Shown here: piece by piece, positions 55,817-64,000 of the stretch | Numbering within the stretch: the stretch's first letter is position 1 | Layout of the letters: every line of letters begins with the position of its first letter | NCBI RefSeq assembly: GCF_000972845.2 | Contig: NC_040025.1 | Span: 23,721,846-23,785,845 of the forward strand | Length of the DNA: 64,000 bases | From: Larimichthys crocea | Lineage: Eukaryota; Chordata; Actinopteri; Sciaenidae | Direction: 5' to 3' | The notes under the pieces: generated by a model | What the model was told of the DNA's origin: nothing | The model's database searches: none | Seen by the model: the letters and a program-made list of their open reading frames with translations, nothing else | Program-made: the position numbers and the translations under genes

Positions 55817-57955
55817 GTGAGTCCTTCAGCATTGAATTTAATGCCATGTCTAACTGTAACAGATGACTTGTCTACTTCCTTTAGCCCCTCACAAATAGAC
55901 CATCTTGTTGATAGTATTACAGGCTCATTACGGACAACGCTAGACTCTATTGCACCTCTGAAAAAGAAGATAATTAAACAAAGAAGGCTAGCACCATGGT
56001 ATAGCCAGCAGACTCGTAAATTAAAGCAAGAGGCACGTAAATCTGAACGCAAATGGCATGCCACTAAACTGGAAGAATCTCATCTAGTCTGGCAAGATAA
56101 TCTCAAAACATACAGGAAGGCTCTCCATAATGCCAGAGCAGCCTATTACTCTTCTTTAATTGAGGAGAATAAGAACAACCCCAGGTATCTCTTCAGCACT
56201 GTAGCCAAGCTAACAGAGAATCACAGCTCTACTGAACCATCTATTCCTTTAGGTCTAAGTAGCAATGACTTCATGAGCTTCTTTAATGATAAGATTATAA
56301 CTGTTAGAGACAAAATCCATCACCTCTTGCCCTCAACAGGCATTGATCTGCATTCTGATACAGTAAGTTTTGAAACAGCTGTAAAACCTGATATGTATTT
56401 AGACTGTTTTTCTCCCATCGACCTTCATCAAATAACTTTAATCATTTCTGCAGCTAAGCCGTCAACCTGTCTCTTAGAACCCATCCCAACCAGGCTGCTC
56501 AAGGATGTTTTACCTGTAGCTTGTAATTCGCTATTGGATATGATTAATCTGTCTTTATTATCAGGATATGTACCACAGTCCTTTAAGGTAGCTGTAATTA
56601 AACCTCTTCTTAAAAAGCCCACTCTAGACCCAGAGGTCTTAGCCAACTACAGACCGATATCAAACCTTCCCTTTCTGTCTAAGATACTTGAGAAAGCTGT
56701 AGCTAATCAGCTGTGTGACTTTCTCCATAACAATAGTCTATTTGAGGATTTCCAGTCAGGATTTAGAGTGCATCATAGCACAGAGACTGCATTAGTCAAA
56801 GTTACAAATGACCTCCTAATGGCATCAGACAAAGGACTCATCTCTGTACTTGTCCTGTTAGATCTTAGTGCTGCATTTGACACCATTGACCATCAAATTC
56901 TTTTACAGAGACTGGAACATCAAATTGGCATCAAAGGAACCGCGTATTTTTCAGATCGATCTCAGTTTGTTCACGTCAATGATGAATCCTCCATGCAGAC
57001 CAAAGTTTGTCATGGAGTCCCACAAGGTTCTGTACTTGGACCACTTCTATTCAGTTTATATATGCTTCCTTTAGGGAACATTATTAGGAATCACTCTATC
57101 AATTTTCATTGTTATGCTGACGACACCCAATTATATTTATCGATCAAGCCTGATGCAACCAATCAGTTAACTAAACTCCAAGCATGCCTTAAGGATATAA
57201 AAAGTTGGATGACCTACAATTTTTTTATGTTAAATTCAGACAAAACTGAAGTTCTTGTAATTTGACCCAAACACCTCAGAAACTCTCTTTCTAGAGACTT
57301 AGTTACTTTAGATGGGATCACCCTGGCCTCCAGCTCCACTGTAAAGAATCTTGGAGTTGTTTTTGATCAGGATTTGTCCTTTAACGTCCACATAAAACAA
57401 ATTTCGAGGACTGCATTCTTCCACTTACGTAACATCGCTAAAATCAGACGCATTGTTTCTCAGGCGGATGCAGAAAAACTAGTCCACGCATTTGTTACTT
57501 CAAGGCTGGACTATTGTAACTCTCTGTTATCAGGCTGCTCTAATAAGTCTCTTAGGACTTTGCAGTTAATTCAGAATGCTGCTGCACGTGTTCTGACAGG
57601 AACCAAGATCAGAGATCACATCTCTCCCATTTTGGCTTCCTCGCATTGGCTGCCTGTTAATTCTAGAATAGAATTTAAAATTCTTCTCCTTACTTACAAA
57701 GCTCTTCATGGTCAGGCACCATCGTATCTAAAAGAGCTCATAATACCTTACTACCCCTCTAGAACACTGCGCTCTCAGGACGCTGGGTTCCTTGTGGTTC
57801 CTATAGTTTCCAAAAGTAGATTGGGAGCCAGAGCTTTCAGCTATCAGGCTCCTCTTCTGTGGAACAAACTACCTTTCTGGGTTCGGGAGGCAGACACGGT
57901 CAACACTTTTAAAAATAGACTTAAGACTTTCCTTTTTGATAAAGCCTATAGTTAA
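55817..57955 (+). pseudogene. L2/Maui-like reverse transcriptase, broken by one stop and a small deletion
   Basis: The frame is open from the junction. It covers the linker ([20 protein letters not shown]), fingers ([17 protein letters not shown]), motif A ([15 protein letters not shown]), motif B ([18 protein letters not shown]) and catalytic [16 protein letters not shown] at 57263-57265 stops translation after VLVI; the frame then continues without shift to FLFDKAYS and a TAA at 57953-57955. A short run of about six residues is missing after GIKGTA (about 56943), between motifs A and B, where related RTs have a WF-containing stretch. Both lesions should inactivate it. No ATG-preceded start exists; translation from the first in-frame codon is not expected. 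Confidence 0.88.
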
Positions 57956-58078
57956 GGCTGGCTCAGGTCATCCCTTAGTTATGCTGCCATAGGATTAGAC
58001 TGCCGGGGGACCCCACCGAGGGTTATGCCTAGCCAGGCACGGTATTGGTTGAAGATGCACACATCTCCCTTACCGAAA

Positions 58079-58080
<2 letters not shown>

Positions 58081-58130
<50 letters not shown>

Positions 58131-58240
58131 TCTCTATATCTCTCTCTATATATATATATCTCTCTATATCTCTCTATATCTCCCTCTCTCTATATATATA
58201 TATATATATATCTCTATATCTCTATATCTCTCCATATCTC
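58081..58240. repeat. (CT)n plus TATATCTC composite array in LINE 3' UTR
   Basis: Same order of subrepeats as at 31269-31425 with different counts, including a longer (AT) run near 58192-58211. Confidence 0.92.
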
Positions 58241-58735
58241 TCCATCTGTGGACATGTCTCATTAATGCATGTTACTAACCAAACTTCCCTGGAGTTTCTG
58301 TGCTCTGACGTCCAGCAGGTTCTCGTGGATCGTGGCTGCTGCTGTGATCCTGCACGACGCCCACTACATATATTATTACTGTCATTATTACTACCACATC
58401 TGTTACTGTAACCATTTTTATCATTCATTATAATTCATTGTCATTTTATCAGTCATTGTGATTGTACAGTATGTTTGTGTTGATTTGTCCTGTACACGTG
58501 ACATCCATTGCACGTCTGTCCGTCCTGGGAGAGGGATCCCTCCTCTGTGGCTCTTCCTGAGGTTTCTTCCACCTTTTTTCCCTGTTAAAGGGTTTTTGTG
58601 GGCAAGTTTTTCCTCACTCGAACCGAGGGTCTAAGGACAGAGGGTGTCACTCCCTGTACAGATTCTAAAGCCCTCTGAGGCAAATGTACTTTGTGACTTT
58701 GGGCTATACAAATAAAATTGAAATTGAATTGAATT

Positions 58736-59566
58736 GTTTCATAAATGAGTGGGTATGAAATGTATGTGAAAATGGTGTCAATGATCATTTCTTGAAGCAC
58801 ATCTTCTAAATCTTGTAATGTTTGTGACAGTCCAAAACCAGACGACATTTAGTTTACTGACACATAAGACAAAGAAAAGCAATGAATCTGGTGGTAGGAC
58901 AAAAAATTTGTTAAATATGTATATTAGTATTAGTATATTATTAGGTCTGGGCTTTTGGATTTTGTGATGCAATTGTTTCACTGTGTTTGTTATTGATATT
59001 TTACAGTAATAGTTCATTACTGGCATAAAGTGCAGAATTTTCCGTCTTTCCACTCATATAATTGCCTTGTTTTCTACTTTTGCAGCTTCCTGATGTTGCT
59101 TGACAAGATTTCTTGACAGTGACAGTGTTGAAGACTGCACACTTTTCAATCCCTCACTGCAGCTTTAATGACTAGAGTGATGCATTCCTGCCATTAAAGC
59201 CCCCAAACAATTGTTCCAACCACATTCCTCAACGAAAAGATAAAATAACAACTGCCTCATGAATATTTACGTGCACTGAGAAAATGACCCCAAAATGACA
59301 AAAATCATTGTAAGCTGTGGAGATAGACTATGATGATGGCTGCACACTCCATTCATCATAAGGTGATAGCAGTGTTAGATGCTGCTTTTCCAACACCGTG
59401 AAGCCCATGAAGATTAGTCTAATGCCTGTTTATCACTGCAAACCGTGTCTGGATTCAAAAGCCCAGATCTGAGAGCAAATCCATCATTGCATGAAAGGCT
59501 GCTCCACCTCTGCTGGAGATACTGATACCGGCACACAGCTCTCCCTCTTTCACACATGCATACATA
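58736..59566. other. No gene; candidate conserved block 59150-59500
   Basis: 59150-59500 has no recognised repeat and includes TTAATGACTAG, CATTAAAGC and GATTAGTCTAATG stretches. Possible regulatory DNA; not shown. Confidence 0.25.
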
Positions 59567-59589
59567 GACACACACACACACACACACAC
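59567..59589. repeat. (CA)n microsatellite
   Basis: Short pure CA array. Confidence 0.9.
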
Positions 59590-61630
59590 TCTTGTTAGCA
59601 TTCTCTTCTGTATCCCACCTACTGACATTGCTATTGATTACAGTCGGGGACCTTAATGACCCTGCACAATGAGCAACCACCATAAAGGCACAATTTCTTC
59701 TTCCCCAAGCCCAGAGTAGACTATCTGGCACTGTGGGAGCGTGTCAGTGGCTTATCAGGCAGGAGAATGCCATTTTTCAAGGTTTGGCACATCATAAAAG
59801 AAGATCTGTTTTTGCCAGTGTAAACCCTTTACCTAACATAGAAACAATGCAGGACCATCAACTGTGTGTACACAGCTAAATGTGAAGACACACACCCTGT
59901 AGTAACAACAAAGGCTTTTGCCATACAGTCTGAAACAAATTTATACCAAGAAAGTACAGCAACATTTCAACCCACGTCAAGCGCTATTTTCTGTGACTTG
60001 GTTGCAGCCACATATTGTTAACACTAATCAGGTTTATATTCAATAAAAACGTTTAAAATGTCAAAAGCTAGATTTGATGTGCTCATTCTGTTAAGCTGGC
60101 GATGTTTAAAAAAGATATAAAATACAATATTACATTATTTTTAAGAACATGTTACCAGTAATATCTACACAAACTGAGGGAACCACAACACATACTGGTG
60201 AAAAAGCAACGTACCTGCAAGGAAATAGAACGAGCACCAGAGTGGCAGTGAAAGCAAGCAGAGCACAGGAAAGGTTCACAAAGTCAGCTGTCTATCTGGC
60301 AGTAAATGTAGTGCAAAGGTTATAGTTTGTCAGTTAATAAACGCTGCAGCTTCTCAAGACCAAGCAAAGCCACATTCATTATTTCTGAACTGCTGGTAAA
60401 GTGAGAGTTAGCCCTGAAGTACCAGTTTGGAAAATGGGCAGGAAAGGCAAACAGCGGCTCAGGTACAATCGTATTCCTTTCAAAAGTTTTATAATCCAGC
60501 CTTGAACTGCAGTGTCTTTTAGGAGAATTTATTGAATTAATCCATAATGATGAATCCATCACTTGTCTGTTCCATGCTAAAAACAACCAATCAGAGGCAG
60601 AGTAGGGCAGGTCTTCACAGAATGCTGGTGGTTTAAAAATAATGTGACAACACATGAGATTAATCCTTGAATTTGTAGTCGCTCTTGCATGTAGCTCTTG
60701 ACACAGCCCTGAAGCTGAATGTTCGGCTATTTGCATTATTATAAATGTGGATGTGATTTTGAATATATGTGTGAATATATATATGAATAGCTTTCCAGTT
60801 CCAGTTCCAGTTTAGATCTATATTTGTTACTAATGTTTTATCATGAACACAGACAAAATCCAAAGCGATGTACAAGTACAAGTGTACGGGTCATTGTATC
60901 TTTTTGAATGAGATAATCACGCATCATTTAAGAAGGAAGGGAGTGAAACAAGGCTATATTTGAATTTGTCGCTTTCCTTTTTTTTTATTCTTACACATCT
61001 CTTTCACCTTTGATGTGAACAACCAAGAATCACAGTATGAATGCCTTCGAGGGGAGGCTGCCTGTAAGCGTGTACTATAATCCAACGTGGACGATTCATG
61101 GCTCGCCCCTCTTTATCACAGGATTTTCACCCCTCCTCCGAGTGTGGTTGTTCAAAACAAGTAAAGACACTTTTGCATTTTGGTCTTGTCCGAGCCAAAC
61201 AGTTCTTGTTAAGCATACAAAGACCTTAACACCCAGGGGCTGGTTGCACCATCAGGGTACGCCTGGTCTGAAGCAAAGTCTGTTGTAACTTGGTATTCTA
61301 AATCCAACTTAATAGTTCCAGTGCCTGCTCCATCTAGGCTTAAACATTCTTTTGGTTAAGATCAAGTGAAAATTTGCCACTCAGGAATAGTGGGTAAAAT
61401 CAAAATCTAGGCCTGGATGATAGAGGTGAAGAAGGAGAGACTGACAAAAGAAAGACAGACAAATGAAGAGAAATAAGGTCAACTAGAGGCTGTAGAAACA
61501 GTTACTTTCAGTGGAATCATTAGGTCTGGTTGTTCAAAGCTGTAGGTTTGTAGAATGAATAGTACAAAAATAATAATACTAAACAAAAAGGTCTTGGTCA
61601 TTTTGGTCATGCATTGAAGCCCTTGAAAAA
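59590..61630. other. No gene; candidate conserved block 60990-61240
   Basis: A 138-codon minus-strand frame (60320-60736) has no motif and is within chance. The block 60990-61240 is free of repeats and includes CACCTTTGATGTGAAC, a TCF/LEF-like core. Nothing else was seen. Confidence 0.3.
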
Positions 61631-61673
61631 TATAATAATAATAATAATAATAATATAATATAATAATAAAGCA
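61631..61673. repeat. (TAA)n microsatellite
   Basis: ATAATA array with two ATATAAT interruptions. Confidence 0.92.
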
Positions 61674-62036
61674 CATTCAGATCAACTTCACACTACTCTG
61701 AATTTTCTATGAGATTGAGTGCACTGGTTAAAAGCCTTGTCATTGTGTGGAAGTAGCTAGCCATTTCACTGAGGCAAAACGTAAAGGCAAAAGACAAAAA
61801 GAAAACAGATTGGGTGAGGATAGAGGAGACTGAGTTGTCTCCTGTTCCTGTAGTCTGGATATGAGAATGCCACGACATCCACTACAGGCTGATAAAGTCT
61901 GAATGAGAGATAAAGTACTCTGAAATAATCTGAAAATGGTGCAACCATCAGGTAAAAATATAAAGAATTTGTCTCAGGAGTGTCAACATGTTGGGACAAA
62001 AAAACACAAGGTTATTACACAAAGAAATCAATTTAA
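61674..62036. other. No gene recognised
   Basis: Left flank of the TTAA element; TTAA at 62033-62036 is its target copy. Confidence 0.4.
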
Positions 62037-63102
62037 AGGTACAATATGTAAGACTGAATTCCAAGCTCGAATTCCAAACAGTGGAGTGAGTCGCCCCCCT
62101 TTCCCTAACGATGCTCACTGAGGGTGCCAGGTTGACGCAGCTGAACCTTCACGGATGAGTGAAACGAATGTAAACGTAACTATCTAAACTCTGATACTCT
62201 ACCTGCTGTGTTCTGGCTTTGTATATTTCATGAATCAGCTTCTAAATCGCAATCTGATTTACGTTGTAAAATAGTGACTCGAAGAAGTTTAGTTTGGTTT
62301 ATAATGAGAGAGCGAGAGCACTGCCTGATAGCCGTCAAACACTCAAACTGTGCATTATCAAGACAGAGTTTAATAATAATAATAATAATGCATTTTATTT
62401 CAAAGCGCCTTTCAAAACACCCAAGGACACTATACAAAGACAAAAAGCAATAGAAATACAAAGATTAAAAAGGCAATACACAATAAAAAGCACAGGCTGT
62501 AAAATATAAAACAAAGAAATGATTAAAAGTCAAAGTGCATAGGCTAACTGAAACAAATGAGTTTTTAGTCTAGATTTGAAGAGGGGTAAAGAGTCAATAT
62601 TGCGGATGTCAGGGGGTAATGCATTCCAGAGTTGGGGAGCAGAGCAACTGAAAGCTCTACTCCCCATAGTACTGAGGCGGGCAGTGGGGACAGTAAGGAG
62701 GAGGGAGGAGGAGGAACGAAGGGAGCGAGAGGGAATAGCAGTATAAACTCGGAAACTCTCCCAGCTGCTGTAACGTCGGTTGTTTTTTGTTTTTTTGTTG
62801 TGTATCTAACCTCTACGCCTGTTTGGTCGCGTTTCTGAGTCTGTCAAACTGCTGCGCTCCCTTGCTTCCATCGTTGTAGTGCGCTGTGTTTGTCGTAAGT
62901 TTGTTTCATACCTGGCAACCCCGGATATCGAACACGGAACTAAGTGATCAGAATAACAAAGGCCAAAACATAAACAGAGAGACTGGCCGGGCAGTAAATT
63001 TCAAAATAAGAACATTTTGGCTTAGCATGTTTCCTTAAGAACTGATGATATAGCATATTCACTCTATGATTTCATACAGTGAATATCTTACATATTGTAC
63101 CT
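62037..63102. mobile_element. TTAA-type non-autonomous transposon, 1.07 kb
   Basis: TTAA at 62033-62036 and 63103-63106 flanks ends that are perfect 17-bp inverted repeats, AGGTACAATATGTAAGA. TTAA targeting is a feature of piggyBac and Kolobok. No transposase. A LINE-like tail lies inside it (62366-62760); without it the element is about 670 bp. Confidence 0.82.
62366..62760 (-). mobile_element. LINE-like 3' fragment nested in the TTAA element
   Basis: The left edge is a (TAA)n run (62370-62391), followed by the reverse of a common LINE 3' end: TTTATTTCAAAGCGCCTTTC then ACACTATACAAAGACAAAAA. Further in, TTCCAGAGTTGGGGAGCAGA and CTGAAAGCTCTACTCCCCAT are reverse C-terminal codons typical of fish LINEs. 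The right edge and TSD are uncertain. Confidence 0.6.
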
Positions 63103-63106
63103 TTAA

Positions 63107-64000
63107 CTTAACTAAATGTATGGAAATGTAACAAATTTACAGGAAGTCCCAAATAATTAAGTTTTAATTAAATAATTAATCATTTGTCATAGATAGTATT
63201 TTACATAGTTTATAGTTCAAGTTACAGTTGTAGTTTTTCTCCTAACTCAACAATACTTAAAGTTACATGATTATTTCTGTCTGGTGTTACTATTTCAAAA
63301 CAGAAATCACCTCTTGTGTTTGTGCTAAGTTTAACTGTCTTATTGTAATGTCAGTTGAATTGTGTTTTATTTTCTTTCATCCTCCATAAGGTTGCAGTAT
63401 ATATGATTAGCTACAAATCAGCAAGACAGTGGGTGATGGTTAACAATGTATCCTCATGATGCACACTGCTAAGTAATAGCCATTGACACATGGACATGAA
63501 CAAGGACTAGGCTTAAGTTTGGTTGCTGCAACTGGCATAAAGTCAATTCTAAAGACTGATCTTAACGTTGATGTCAGGACCAGCTTTATTCAGACCAAAT
63601 CAGGCATTGCGATAAATCACTGCAGGATTGTTTGGAGGTGTGAAACCTTCAGAAATCAAAGGAAGCTTCTTGGTGTTACTACTTTGCAGCATAGACTGCA
63701 AACCAGACACAGACATAGAAGCTGGTTCATGAAATAAACCAAGCCGGGGTACAACGGGTAGAGTATCATAGTTTAGTCCATGAACTCCACCTGGATAGCC
63801 TCATTACTGATAGACTCATGCCACTGCATGACGTCAGGTTGCATTTCTCCAAAAGTTGAATCTGGCTCAACTTCTCCACCGCAGGTTAGGGTTGCGTTAT
63901 TTTTCAGCACCACATGCAGCCCACTCCGCTGCAGCCAAAACAGTTCTGCGATCTGGTCAGAATTATACCTTAGTAATCACCAGCTGGTGCAACCCAACCC
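63107..64000. other. No gene or mobile element recognised
   Basis: AT-rich sequence up to the window edge; an 84-codon open frame at 63483-63737 has no known motif. Confidence 0.4.

Larger units (their letters stand above)
55809..58735 (+). mobile_element. L2/Maui-like LINE, longest copy (5'-truncated, 2.9 kb)
   Basis: Homology starts inside the ORF just after the endonuclease, runs through the RT and C-terminal domain, and continues through a ~780-bp 3' UTR to AATAAAATTGAAATTGAATT at 58711-58734. The UTR is nearly identical to 31140-31890. No endonuclease, 5' UTR or ORF1 is present. TSD not identified. Confidence 0.9.

Noticed and set aside
60320..60736. 138-aa minus-strand ORF
   Set aside because: No motif, signal or codon pattern; length is within chance for this composition.
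61037..61288. 83-aa plus-strand ORF as a host exon
   Set aside because: No splice-site logic or family resemblance; better explained as non-coding, possibly conserved, DNA.

Overview
This window looks like non-coding nuclear DNA (intergenic, or inside a very large intron) from a ray-finned, probably percomorph, fish. The reasons are AT-rich sequence, very frequent long (CA)n/(GT)n and (GA)n/(CT)n microsatellites, a mixture of LINEs that resemble the L2/Maui and Rex1/Babar groups, tRNA-headed SINEs, and many short hAT-, Tc1-, PIF/Harbinger- and TTAA-type DNA elements. I found no host exon, rRNA, functional tRNA or CRISPR array that I can defend. Family names come from memory of motifs, not from a database search.

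Layout. 1-15 kb: a reverse-strand L2/Maui-like LINE 3' end (1262-2523), a TTAA-flanked MITE (4356-5236), an 885-bp hAT element with perfect 8-bp TSD (7064-7948), a tRNA-derived SINE with long TSD (9147-9340), a decayed LINE (9648-10215), the first copy of a dispersed repeat called here repeat A, and microsatellites. 15-28 kb: a split SINE-like repeat, a possible solo LTR, a Rex1-like relic (18860-19830), the first copy of a GC-rich TNA-flanked MITE (20886-21573), a reverse SINE (22658-22995) and another Rex1-like scrap. 28-34 kb: a 1.65-kb unit bounded by 86-bp inverted repeats (28847-30493) carrying a nested hAT MITE, a second L2/Maui-like 3' end (31071-31925), and another L2-like LINE (32850-34107) split by a 294-bp hAT MITE. 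34-47 kb: repeat A copy 2, a SINE, the second GC-rich MITE (39640-40239), one LINE with an unbroken 976-codon endonuclease/reverse-transcriptase ORF (40551-43707), repeat A copy 3, and a deleted Tc1-like element (46460-47368). 47-64 kb: microsatellites, an LTR-like segment, a long Rex1-like relic (51395-52760), a hAT element (54692-55487), a 2.9-kb L2/Maui-like copy broken by one stop and a small deletion (55809-58735), and a 1.07-kb TTAA element with a LINE tail inside it (62037-63102).

The transposon layers give a relative history. hAT MITEs landed inside older LINE and inverted-repeat units; the 976-aa LINE is uninterrupted and is probably the youngest large insertion; the Rex1-like pieces are oldest. 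No previously undescribed functional system is evident. The best leads are the intact LINE ORF, the unclassified 86-bp-TIR unit, the GC-rich TNA-flanked MITE family with nested subterminal inverted repeats, and several repeat-free stretches that might be conserved regulatory elements.
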